Source of the DNA: Lates calcarifer
Taxonomy: Eukaryota; Chordata; Actinopteri; Centropomidae
Length of the DNA stretch: 64,000 nt
Direction of reading: 5' to 3'
NCBI RefSeq assembly: GCF_001640805.2
Contig: NC_066838.1
Location: 11,495,132-11,559,131, forward strand
Shown: in pieces, positions 49,230 through 60,921 of the stretch
How positions within the stretch are numbered: the first letter of the stretch is position 1
How the letters are laid out: each line of letters opens with the position of its first letter
Made by a program: the position numbers and the translations under genes
The notes under the pieces: model-generated
What the model saw: only the letters and a program-made list of their open reading frames with translations
What the model was told of the DNA's origin: nothing
Database searches by the model: none

Positions 49230-49700
49230 AAAATGGTAGTGAATGAAAAGGAGCCGGCGATGGAGGCCTAATGAAATATTTAAGATTTAGGCTAAAAAGG
49301 AACTCTGAAAAACTTTGCAACAAAGGGGTCTGCTGAGGGCCTCCATTGTCCCGGGACCTGGCGGAAGCAGGGGCCAAGCTGCTACAGATGTGAGGAGGGC
49401 CCATATTGAGCCGGGATGTGTAGGCTCTGCTCACAGCTGTGTCGCCGCACTCCCGCCCCAGCCACCAGCCCCCTGCCTTTGTAAGCCTTTGTGAGGGCCA
49501 CAGAGCGGCGATTTTACACCGAGCTGATTGCACAGCAACGGCTTTGTGTCACCAACAACAAGGCCCCGCCCATTCCTGACCATCGGCGCTCACTCCCTCC
49601 GCATCACAGACACACACACAGACACACGCATTCATCCCAATCCCATCAGCCCACTCTGAAATTCAGCCTCATAGCTTTTTATTATTTAAGGATGACAAGG
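49230..49700. promoter_or_regulatory. candidate enhancer/CNE
   Basis: GC-rich unique stretch with CCTAATGAAATATTTAAG, SOX-like AACAAAGG and CCATTGTCC, and CCCATTCCTGACC. It ends in an imperfect CA tract (49608-49625). Confidence 0.25.
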
Positions 49701-50799
49701 TGATGAATCCCCTTTCAGCAGGCTGATATGAACTGTGGTGGTTGGCTGTGGAGGGGAGGGCTCTTGTCCTGACTTCTCGTCCAGGATCTGCCTATTTAGT
49801 GCCTAACTGCTTTTGATTAATGGAGGGCTCATTCTCTGTAGCATATGCCATTTTCAGGGCCCAATAAGGTGACCACATTTGCTGATGTTTTTGAGTAATG
49901 ATGTCACAAGGTCACGGTGAGCAGTTTAGACACAGAATGAGTGAAATGAAGGAAGAAATTCAGCTGTTCCATTTGTAAAAGAGCAGTCAATCCTACACCT
50001 TTTGGGGAGTAAATGTGTTTAAGTCACTGGTTATGTGTTAGGAGATGACAATGAGTTTAAATAAGCCAATTTTACTGAGCAGATATTCAGTAGTTTTTCT
50101 CTTTAGTTGGGTTTTGAACAGACTAGTTTTATCTTCTACAGTCTGGCAAAACATAAAAGTTGTTTTTAGCTGCAAATGGCCACTAACCCTTTTGAAATAG
50201 GGACAAATTTCCCATTAAATTTCCCCTTTACAAGATATTCTATACATAGTTTTATGCATCTGGCCCTTGGTCTTTTATTGTATTCATCTGCTACATATGA
50301 GTGCTTTGCCTCAGAGATGACTTGACCCCTCAAATTAGAGAGAAACTTTGCTGAATGCTTGGCCATTCCCTCTAAATCCCCCAGTGTCACCCAGAGCTAC
50401 CAGGCCTGAGCACAAAAAGGGCACAGCGGCTTAACACCAACCTTAACACATGGCTCACTCCATCCAGGCTCATAAAGTCCTCTTAACATGGCTAATGTGA
50501 TGGACAATATAACCGTGCCCCAGAGAATGACTGGGTCAGGGACCTAGAATAATACAAATCACTTTCAACACATCAAGAAATATCTTTAAGTCCAAATCAT
50601 AAATCAGCAGATATTTTAATTGTGACTTTTAGTCTGAAGTCACTTGTGCAAATTATGTTTTACTGACTTAATTAGTATGTATGGTTATGTTTCTTCAAGT
50701 ATAATTTATTTTCTCCTCTCCTCTAAGATGCCTGGCTGTTACTAGCTTGTTCCTCATAGCTTTTCCTCTTCCTACATTTAAATACCAGTATGAACCAGT

Positions 50800-51000
50800 A
50801 AATATTTAATTGGTACTTGTGAGCACCACAAAGGAAAATCCATTCACCTCCATTATACTGAGGACATACATCTCAGATCCATTTATCTCAAAGCCTGAAT
50901 ACATTAAAAACAAATCTATCTACATGGCTAGATATCACTAAAGTTAAGTGAGAAAATATGCCTTTTTTGTAATTTGGGTGAAGTAGCCCTTTAATACCCA
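50800..51000 (+). mobile_element. dispersed repeat, copy B
   Basis: Contains CACCTCCATTATACTGAGGA, CTACATGGCTAGATATCACT and TTTGGGTGAAGTAGCCCTTT. It is the better-preserved partner of the inverted copy at 36290-36470. Confidence 0.7.
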
Positions 51001-51676
51001 GAATGAGGTAATTGTAAAATAATTATAGCTATTAAAGGTGTTTTCCACCAAATATGTTGTACTGCCAACAGGAGGATGCACAGGAGTGCAGCAATGACAT
51101 CATTGAAGCTGGGAAGTTTTACCTCTAATGGTCCTCTTATGTTGTGTCTGCTTGGATCAGCCCTACCACAGTTATGGCTAACAGTATAGACTCACTCCAC
51201 TGGGATGCTTAATAGCCCCTAATAGATCTGAGGCTGGCGGAGCAAGTCAGGCAGCACAGAGTGCTTGATACAAACCAGACGCAAGGCTAGCTAACCTGTT
51301 AGCCTCCCTTTTCTTTAAGCGGGGGTTTGTTAGCCGCACTTTCCCGGGAGTTTGTCTCTGTGTTCTTCACAAAGACCTGTTATGTTTAATGGCCTGTTGG
51401 CTGAGTGGGCTGCTGTAGCCCTCTCTAGAAGAAAGCCCCGCAGAGAAAGGCTCATGGTCACCTAATGCAGATTAATATTCTTTAAAAAGGTTTGGGGGAC
51501 AATTAGAAGAGTGTTTCCCATGGTTCTCCCCCCAGCGGTGTGCGGCTGCCTGTGCAGCAACTCGTCTGTTTGATGGACTCTGAATGCATCTTATTGATGG
51601 GGGTCAGAGATTAGAAGCAGCCGTGCGAGGGGAAAAGAGTGAAAAGAGGGTCCCACACGGTGGTCTCAATGTGGCT

Positions 51677-51695
51677 CACACACACACACACACAC
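51677..51695 (+). repeat. (CA)n microsatellite
   Basis: Short CA run. Confidence 0.85.
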
Positions 51696-52219
51696 ATACA
51701 CATAACTACTAACAGCTCTTCCACTTGTCTGTCTGTGAATGGTATTCATCTCAGTTGAATGAGTGATTGAGTGTTGCATGTCCTCACACAGAGATTCACA
51801 GATACAAGTATCACAAAACAGTTCTATTTTTATTCTTTTCATGTCATTCCCTGTCACATCTTACATCCAGCTGTCTCACGATGAAAGTTGCTGCAAGATG
51901 CCCTGATGTTTTTAGCTACCGGTCTCCCCTTAAAAGACTCCAAACGTCAGCCACTTGATACGTGATTGTCACGCTGTTTCTTCACCAGTATCTGTCAGTC
52001 GTCTTGCTGGCGGAGCACTTCTCTGGCAATCTGCCCGCCGATGCAGATGCCACATGTGTGAATATGTTGGGTCATGACCCCAACAGATGACGCATGCAGT
52101 CAGAAAAACACTTAACCATATAGTGCAAAAAAACCCACACATTTCTGACTGCAATCACAGAGAGGAACAATGGTGGTGAGACTATAACATACTTTAGTGC
52201 ACCAGTGAACTTTGAATGC

Positions 52220-52240
52220 AAAAAAAAAAGAAAAAAAAAA
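52220..52240 (+). repeat. poly-A tract, one G interruption
   Basis: A9-10, G, A10; no adjacent retroelement body recognised. Confidence 0.85.
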
Positions 52241-53589
52241 GATCAATTCCTGCTTGCAGTGCCACATGAGCTACTGCATCAGGGAAGTGGTCTGAGTTAA
52301 AACATGCCAACCACTTTCCTGTCAGCTCTTTTTGCACATATTTTGCTGTTGGCAAGGCTTGACACGAGTCGATACAATCTTTTTGCAAATTTAAGCTTCA
52401 GATAATAAACCTGTATTACTGCAGTATAGAAATAATTACATTCTTCTGATTTTTTTCTTCCCAATGTACAATTGTATGTTTATCTTACAGCGCTGTGTGG
52501 AACTTTCGGATGTTCTTCTATAGGATAGTCCACTTACAGCTTTAGCCAACCATGCAGTGGCAATTAGAGGAGTGTTTTGGGTCAAGGAGAGAGCAAGGGT
52601 TTTGTTTGCCTCCATCTCATGATTGAATGGCCATGTATAGGACCATGAAAGAGAAGAAGCCAATTAAGTGCAGGGTGGTTTGATTTTTTTGTCCCGTGTT
52701 GTAATTAGGCCCAGGCTCCAAAAAACTTCCTCAAGTACCTTTTGGGTTGTTTTGTTGTCAGGCCATATCATTAGGGCCAAAATGATCCGCCCAGGTGCTT
52801 ACTGCCTGAATATGTTGTGAGATTATGTAAAGAAAAACTGCCGTCCACAAGCTTTTCTGGCCTTGTAACACACTCTCCGGCTCATACACAGCTGCATGAG
52901 TGGAGTCCTTAAACTCTGCCAATCAAGCCAGTTCAGACAATGATGGACATGTTTCGCATTCAGGTGATCAGAGCAAATAAATGGACTTCTAACATCTGTG
53001 ATGTACATTCAACCCGAGACTCCATACTGTGTGCATTCTTGAAAAGACAGCCTAAGAAAATGAGAGTAATTATTTTTGTTCACTGGACATTTCAAAGGCA
53101 CTTCAGAGCTCCCGTTACCTTTGATGATGCAGGGCCAGGAAGTGAATGCAGTGGCTCTAAATGGCCAGTTTCATTCACAATAACATCCAGTCCATCAAGG
53201 ATTTTTCCTTCTCCACTTCAAGTTTGAGAAGTTCACATTTTTCCACTATCTCTTTCTGTCTCTCACATAAAATGTCTGAAAAATACAGTAATTCTTATTT
53301 TTTCTTTGATTGTTCTCTACTGTCAGTCTACTGATTGAGTAATTGATTGACCTTCTGCAGACAAACTATTCCACAGACTGCTGTTACTAGCATTGTGCTC
53401 AGATGTAAAATATCAGCTATGTTGAGCAATTAGACAAAACAGGAACCATTGGTATGCATATCTGACCAATTAATCAGATACCACAACCCCATAAACTCCC
53501 CACCCTGTAACAGACACATGCTGACTCACTCCCTGCCCCCCAACTCTGGGAAACCCAAAGTCCAGCAGCTGTTGTCAGAGTGGACGGTT

Positions 53590-53920
53590 GAGGGAGACAT
53601 GGGAAGGATTTGAGTGTGCCATGTTAATAACTCACAAGAGGCCTGGGCCAGTGGTCACTCTGTTATTAATGTGCCACCACTCTCTTGGCATCTGACCCAA
53701 GGATACATTCCTGGCGTAATGGGCAGCAGCTGGACCGAGGTTTCCGGGAGGACAGCTGAGAGCAAGCAGACGGGGGGCGACCATGGGGGAACACCCACCA
53801 TTATCACTCCCCTGAGACCCAAAACCGGCTCCCTCCCAGCTCACTGGTCCCTCCCAACTAGGAAATCATTTCAGAATGCCTGTGCCATGGAGGAAGACAA
53901 GACAGAAAAGTGATTATCTG
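53590..53920. promoter_or_regulatory. candidate enhancer/CNE
   Basis: Unique sequence with paired TTAATAACTCAC and GTTATTAATGTGCCACC homeodomain-type cores and balanced GC. It keeps a 99-codon frame open, without any domain. Confidence 0.27.
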
Positions 53921-54859
53921 GAGCAACACAGTGTGCATCAGGACAAGGCGGTAGTGGGTGTACCTCTCTGAGAAACCTTGGCTCTGACTTTCTGTAGTTG
54001 GATCCCAGCAAACATCCAGGAGCCATCAACATTTCTTGGACCATATTGTCTGTAGTAAGACAAAATTAGACACTGAAAATTCAGCATTTGGTCTAAATTT
54101 ATCCACTTCACTCAACATTAAGGCTCAAATATGGCCTTAATATATAACTGCATTGCAACATACAATTCTGTTTTCTATTTTGAAAGATTGTGTGTATAGG
54201 CACAGACAAGTATCAATTAAGTTTTGTGAGTTTTAGCAACTAGTTCTTGTATTCAAGACAGCATGTGTGAAGTATTTTTGCAAATGTGCCAGTTTTGTCT
54301 TTTTAAATTAATTCAGAGAATAACAGAAAATTATAGAAATAACAAAAAATGAGAAGTAAAAAGTTTTAACATGAAGTGTAGGCATGAAGAACCACATCTG
54401 CACATATCAGGTTAAAAGCTGACAGATGTCAAAGATAAAAGCATAATCATCAACACAATCAGTTATATGTCTACAAATCATCACCTGAGGCACCTACAAA
54501 GCACAAAAACAAAGAAAGCCTGTGCATGTACTGAACCACTTCAATGTGCTGTACTTGTGACAGCCCTCCTCCCACTGAAACCATTGAGCTACAGTTTGGA
54601 AAACTGACCCTGAGAAAAAAAAGCCCACTGTGGTTATACTAGATTGCCAGGAATATTTTTTTTTTCAAAAGCACCTTCTTTCAATGTGCATGTGTACACA
54701 AGAAGTGGGGGCTGACACACAGACCTCAGTCTTGGCTGACGACCAGCGGCCGGAGCAGCGTTGGCAGCAAGACCGTGAGAAACAGGGGGGCGACACCCAA
54801 ATGTCATCACAGCTGCAAAACTGCTGAGCATAAAAGCCAAATTACAGAAATATGTACCC

Positions 54860-55110
54860 TGAGGCCTCCCGACAATGAAAACAGAGCTGCGTTTGAGTGG
54901 CTGCTACCCGAGGAGCACTGTGGAAGTTGTCCTGCGTTATGTTTCGTGGGATTTACTATGAGCAAGGAACTCCAGATTCCACAGCTGCTGGCAGACATCA
55001 GGGTGCACGTGTGGGTGGTTGTGTGGAAATTCATACTGGGTCAGCCTCGCTATTATCGTGCCATGTTATTGCTCATCAAGCCCGATGCCCAGTGAATGTC
55101 CTCTTCACAT
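54860..55110. promoter_or_regulatory. candidate enhancer/CNE
   Basis: GC-balanced unique block with SOX-like CGACAATGAAAAC, E-box CAGCTG and the segment GAAATTCATACTGGGTCAGC followed by CTATTATCGTGCC. Two + frames (106 and 121 codons) overlap here; neither has a domain or splice pattern, so an exon is possible but unsupported. Confidence 0.27.
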
Positions 55111-56387
55111 ACTGTACGAGGGAGGGCACAGCTGACAATTGGCTACATTATGCAGACATTTGTCCCAATGGCATGGATGTTTTGATTCACAGTAGCTTGA
55201 AAGTCTTAATCACCAACGCAAACCATGAGGACTTCTGGGAGGAAGCAGTCATTACCTCTTGATTGTCAGTGGGTGTTTTTGTTTTATGATTAAGAGCTCA
55301 TTAAACTGAGTTTGAGAAATGTCATCATGTTCACCCTAACCTCTCTTTGGCAGGAAGTCTTTGTGTGGTTAGGAGACCATGTAAACACTATGTCTGCGTG
55401 TGCTGGGGGATAGTTGGGGGTTGGTTTGTGTGTATCAAAACATTTACATGCTGCACTTTATCAGATGAGGCAGTGCAAACTCCCGCTAATATTCATGTAG
55501 AGCTGAAGAGCTATTTTCTAATCCAGTCAAGCCTTTGTCTTCTCTGTGAGCATAAACATTACATTCATTCATTACATTCATGAAATATTAATTTTGTTGT
55601 TGAGGTTATATCATATACAAGTACATTCTGGCACTAACCTCCAAGTACAATTACCCTCATATTAATAGGAGAGATGGAGGAAGGCCCATTTTTGAATGGG
55701 CAATCTGTCCCGCTGTGGTCTTTGTTGCTGCTAGTAGAAGTCACTGAAGCAGATCAAAATTTACCTGGGGTGCATTACATGCATGTTATGGGGCATCTGT
55801 ACTTTTCATAACAAAAATGTAATTCTCCTATAGTTCTGTGTTTGTGTATGAACTGCAAAGTTAAGACAGTTATGGTCTTGCTGTCAAGAAATAATGGGCG
55901 TGTGTGTATTTACATATACACAGGTGTGTGTCTGCATGTTTGCATATGCAAGTGTACAATAGTAACACAGTACTGGCTGGTGTTTATTTGTGCACTAAAG
56001 TGAAGCTGGGAAAGTTTGAGAGCAGCGGTAGCCAGGCTGGTGGCTGCGAGGGAGGTAGATTTGTGGTTTGGGGTGGGTTGGGGGTGTTAGCGATATGAGC
56101 TTAAGGAGGCAGATGAAGAGAAGGGGTGTGCAGAGAGGGAGAGAGAGAGAGCGCCTGTGCTTGCGCCTTTCAAGGTGTGTTATTTGTTCAAGGCTGTCCA
56201 AACATTTACAGAGCGCTGGCAGCCCTGGAATGCAGAGGCAGGGCCGAGGCAGAGAGCAGCAGCCGTGGGAAACCGCTGCTCTCCTCAACCTCTGCAGACT
56301 CGTTCCCCCTCGGGCAGAGTGTCAACACAGACAGTGCCAGAGATGTGTGGGCCTGATAGTGACAGGACCCGTCAGCAGCCGTGCACG

Positions 56388-56390
<3 letters not shown>

Positions 56391-56434
<44 letters not shown>

Positions 56435-56535
56435 CATGGACACACGCAGCTCCAGCAGGCACACAGCCGGGCTCATTGCCTTGCTTGCAGACTGACACAC
56501 ATTAACAGACAGAGGCAGAAGCCAGAGGCACCCGC

Positions 56536-56573
<38 letters not shown>

Positions 56574-56640
56574 TTCCACACACACGTACAAACACTTTTA
56601 CTTATTCATTCACACACCCACACACAGGTACATATACTTG
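56391..56640 (+). repeat. compound CA microsatellite region
   Basis: A (CA)n run at 56391-56433, a second at 56539-56568 and degenerate CA/ACAC units to about 56640, separated by about 100 bases of ordinary DNA. Confidence 0.92.
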
Positions 56641-57340
56641 ATTCTTTAAGTCTTGTGAAAGATAAAAAATGGAGTTCAATATTTCACAACTGTTTTGGTA
56701 GCTTTTGCATTCAGAAAGTATATTTTCTATGGCCACATCCCATGTGAGCTTGAGATTTGTTCTTTTTGTGTCATGTTATAGGCATCCTAAATAAACAAAA
56801 TTGTGTAAACTGTCCACCTCAATCCAGCAAGCATGAGGGATTAGTTGTCTAGAAGAAACAAAGGGGAGAAAATATTTCAGGTAGAACACTTGTATGTTTG
56901 TCCAGTCAGGTGTAGCAAGGCGCCCACAGTGACTGGAGGGAAAATTTTAGGCCGGTGTTGAAAGGCTAAGTCAGGGCTGAAGGAATGGAGCTTGAACTTA
57001 GCACGTCTAAAAATAATCCAAAATCCAAATAATCAATTTTATTGTCTCTCAACAGCCAATGAACTAAAAGAGGCAGAACATTTTAAGCTGTTGTTTCAGT
57101 GTGGACAGTGGACATGACTTAAGAGTAGCTTCACTAGAGAGCGCACTAGACAGTGTAAAGACCAAGATCCACCATGTGCGCACATCTAGTATATTTGTGG
57201 TTGTGTGTGCTTGTACACACAAGCATGTTTCTGAGTCAGCCTGCATGTGCATGAACGTGTCTCTGTGTGAGTTTCCTCAAAATGTGTCATACATTGATTC
57301 ATCTTTGCATACCTATAGCCTAACACTGTTGAGCTACTTC

Positions 57341-57637
57341 AGGGGAGGTATGCTCAGTTAACCTCGAGTTCAGCCTCGAGCCTCTAGACTAAAGCAGAGA
57401 TGAGGAGCAGGCTGCAGAGGTTTGGGAAACTCCACACCACGGGATTTTTTTCAGACCTGTAGTCTTCAACTGCAACAGAAGCTGACTCAAGAGACATCAC
57501 TTGAGGGAAATTATCAGACTTCACGCATCTCACACTGAGGCCACAAAAGGCTTTAAACTTTTTTCACATAGGCTCTAGCACTCCCCAACACCTGTAAACA
57601 CAAGACTTTAAAATGTTGTGAAGTTCCCCTTTAAGGC
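57341..57637. mobile_element. dispersed repeat, copy 2 (shared with 16050-16428)
   Basis: Shares the blocks listed for copy 1, with AGAGATGAGGAGCAGGCTGC and CACAAAAGGCTTTAAAC best preserved. It ends GAAGTTCCCCTTTAAGGCAA. Confidence 0.75.
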
Positions 57638-57819
57638 AACAAGATTTAATTGTAATTCAGTAACACCAGACATATTGAGCAGTATAGCAGGGTGGTTGAA
57701 CTGTGAGAAAATCTGAAACAAGCTTCAGGCAGGTTCCAACCACAAAGGAAACTGAAATGGAAAATGGAAAAAGTCTGAATTCTTCAGGTTAGCAGGAGCT
57801 GCACCCAAGTTTCAAGACC

Positions 57820-57839
57820 TTTTTTTTTTTTTTTTTTTT
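57820..57839 (+). repeat. poly-T tract (20 T)
   Basis: Uninterrupted T run followed by ATCAAAAAAGG. Confidence 0.9.
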
Positions 57840-58793
57840 ATCAAAAAAGGCTCTTTTATTTAACTTGAGTGAGGAAAGCAGACAGCAAATGGTTAAACAT
57901 TCACCTGTTGTTGCTCCTTGTCAGACCAAGGTGACAGTAAATATGTCTCCAGGTGGGGACCCGCTGGTGCCAAGCATGAGAACCATGCCTTGTCGAAACC
58001 CACACCAGGAAGTCAGCTGTCACTGTGCACTGCTGAAGTGATATCCTGTGATAAGAGCTGACTTCAGGAAGCTACCCAGGAGTTCATGACGTTCCCAGGT
58101 GCAGAACAAGTTCACTCATATCTCGGTGTACCTGTTCCCCATTCAGAAACAAGATAATACATGGCTGACTTGTTGAACCTCACACCTTGCTCTGAACTCA
58201 CACAGTTTTCTAAAGAGTAAAAAAAAACATAACAAAACAAATATAACTCCAGGTTTAGTCAGAGCCACAGTCATGTTCCAGAGTGAAAGGTTTAACAGTC
58301 AGCTGATATAAATAAAACCTTGTCATTTGAACTTCAAGCTCACATTGAATTTAAAGGTAATTTTTAAAAAGTTTCCAGCCACACTGGCATTTTAGCATTT
58401 GCAAATAATTTTCAGGATAAACAACTGTTCTGAGCAGAGTTTTAACTTTGGCTTTACACTGTTTTTTTGTTTTGGACTCAGGTCACACTTAAGTCCAAGA
58501 AATAATGTTTTGAGTGCTCGACAATGCCAGTGCAGTGAGGAGAGACAGCCAAAATAGAGAAACACAGAAACCATCATTTGATTTAAGAGGCTCATTTGCC
58601 TATGTATTGGCAAATATCCACTGTTTGTGTACACCTGTCCTCAACTTGGTGGAGCAGCTGCTTAACACAAAGGTAAAGGTGAGGTGAATTCTCACAAACA
58701 CACACACACAAACACACGTACACTAACAAGGTGCCCAGCAATGGTTCACACATCTATGAAGGCATGACAAAGCTGAGTGAAACTTGCTCATCA

Positions 58794-58824
58794 CCCTCCT
58801 CCTCCTCCTCCTCCTCCTCCTCCT
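58794..58824 (+). repeat. (CCT)n trinucleotide repeat
   Basis: About ten CCT units; Pro and Ser runs in frames across it are artefacts. Confidence 0.93.
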
Positions 58825-58939
58825 CACATGTCTCTTTGTCCTCGTGTCTGGCACACATACACTTACCAGCTCCGTCTGCCCTGCAGCCTCATACACCTGC
58901 CCGCACTGCTGGAGGAGTGTTGTGTTTCAGCGATGAGGC

Positions 58940-59100
58940 AACATCCGACCAATGAGCTGCGGTGAGAACGGTTAGGGAGCGTGGTGGGAACTCTCCTCCC
59001 ATCTCTCCTCTCTCTACCTGGGAACCAGCGCTGCCTCAGGGAGGGGCTGCCCAGCCGCCCGCTGTCTGAATGAACACCAAACAAAAACTCTCACCAACAG
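58940..59100 (+). other. possible promoter plus non-coding first exon of a gene to the right
   Basis: CCAAT lies at 58949-58953, followed by GC-rich sequence lacking repeats. The segment ends CCAACAG|GTGAGTTA, a near-consensus splice donor at 59100/59101. A short Met-initiated frame (ATGAACACC, from 59070) would run through the donor. No following coding exon is recognised in the window, so this is tentative. Confidence 0.27.
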
Positions 59101-60847
59101 GTGAGTTACACGAGTCAGTGTTGGTTTTTCTCTTGTCTTTTCTTTTTCCCTTCCCCATCATTTTTTTTTTTTTTCATTCATGGCTGGCACACCGCTTTAC
59201 ATGTTGGCAGGACTGAAAAAAAAGAAAGGACACAGAGAGAGAAACAAAACAGTCAAAGTGTGGGAACTTTTCCTTGTTCCTTTTTTCTCCTTCCAGCAGG
59301 TTTTATCAGTATTAACTCTGCTTACACAGGTATTTGTGCACCTGTGGCACTGGATTAGTGGATCAGCTTCTTCATTGTGTGCAAAAATAAGCGCTGTGAG
59401 TTATTTTTTATTCCAGGTTTCTGACTGAAAACACATTAAATCCTGTGCTGAAGAGTTATAAGAGCTTAGATTTTCAAAGAGAACTGCATTTTTTATTTTT
59501 TTTTCATTTTAATAAACTCCTTCAGTGTGAGCGCAGGACTGCTGATGCAAGTCATATATTCATATTATTTCACGAGTTGGTCTTTATGGTGTTTTTATTC
59601 TTAAACAATATGACTTAAGTCTTAAATCTCCCAGGTTGCTCTTGACATTATTTAAGAGGCTGATATTTTTCTCAGGTCTGAGTCTAGCTTCTAAATGATC
59701 CAACAAATCCAACAGTGCCTCCCTCAGTACGGAAAAGAGTAATGCCTTACTGAAATAACATCCAGTTAAAGTCTTGCATCTTCAGTTTGCTTATAACTTA
59801 ATGTGGAATAAGTTCAGAGGCTAAAGGTGGAGAGGAGTTATTACACACAACTTATTTAGCATCAAACATAAATTATGCACCAGCACAGCTGAGTTCATTG
59901 TTCTGCTGTCAGGTCTGAGTTCACTGAATGTAAATAAATGTTCCTCCTGTAGGATTAAGTTAAGCAGTTAAATAGCAGGTACAGACCAGTGCAGGCTTTT
60001 CTCTGCGTGCACAGGTTTAGCAGGGACACATGAAGGATAATAGAGCTGGTCGCAGTCTTATCTGCCAATCACAGCAATAAAGATGGGACAATCTGCTTGA
60101 TTGTTGTGTGTATGATGCAACAATGGTCTCAACAGCCTTGTAGTGTCTGTTCCCCCGGAGTCTAAATTAGGCAAAAGTACTCATCATTGAACAGCTACAG
60201 TGCTGCCATGTATCCTAACACTGAAGTGGTGCTTGCATCAGCTGATTGGCTGTCAGCTGACTTGAAACATCCAGGACATGGGGGTTCCAGGGCGACCTTT
60301 ATAACCTGAGAGTTACACGCTGACACTATTTGCTGCTGCTCCCTCCACTGTATGTATTTCTTCTTGGTGTACACAGTTTCTTTGCAGAATAGAAGAGGAG
60401 TATTTTATGGATAACCATTAGCAGAAAAGGTCGGTCAAAGATTCATCTTTTCCGGTGTTTTCTGTCTTTTTTGGGGGGCATTCACACAGGAAATAGATCT
60501 GCTTTACAACAACGCTAACACCTGTAGTGATGTAGGCGTGTTGCTTAAGGAACCTGTGAGATGATGAAACACAATCCAGGAAGTCCAGTTTGCATAACAG
60601 ATCTATAAGTTTAAAGGCTGCACAGCAATTATAATATGAGGAAGGATATTACTGCTCTTCAGTTAGTGGTAACAGTTATTTTATCTTTCATTGCAATGAT
60701 CATGAGGTAACCAGTAGAAATACATCATTCAGGTTACAAAGTATTGGCCAGTTCTGTTCCAGAAAAACTTTTAAAATGCTCTGTGTCACAGTGACAGTGA
60801 CACAAGCCTGTGTATATATACGAGCACATGTTTGTGTACAAGTGTGT

Positions 60848-60921
60848 GATTCTTTCACACTTAGGTGTCTATCCTGCTATCGGGCCTGATAGCAGGATAG
60901 ACACCTAAGTGTGAAAGAATC
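60848..60921. repeat. perfect palindrome (34-bp arms, 6-base spacer)
   Basis: 60848-60881 and 60888-60921 are exact reverse complements. The spacer GGGCCT is itself two-thirds self-complementary, with one G-T mismatch. Matching stops abruptly at both ends, and I see no flanking target-site duplication. Confidence 0.95.

Larger units (their letters stand above)
36471..50799. other. long intergenic tract
   Basis: No gene is seen in about 14 kb. It contains TG microsatellites (37420, 39886, 40501), a GAG tract (45952-45979), a fragment of the 31.8-kb element at 38915-38975 and several unique, enhancer-like stretches listed separately (39470, 42060, 44760, 45640, 47580, 49230). Confidence 0.55.
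51001..57340. other. intergenic DNA
   Basis: No gene is seen. It contains a CA tract (51677), an A-rich tract (52220), the compound CA region (56391-56640) and unique GC-balanced blocks at 51280-51660, 53590-53920 and 54860-55110. Confidence 0.55.

Noticed and set aside
54775..55262. Two overlapping + frames of 106 and 121 codons
   Set aside because: No domain and neither has clear splice borders; kept only as a possible conserved non-coding block.
56126..56641. His/Thr-rich open frames
   Set aside because: Produced by CA microsatellites.
59293..59330. Tiny exon between CTTCCAG and CAG|GTATTT
   Set aside because: The acceptor and donor are plausible, but the ~31-base exon has no other support.
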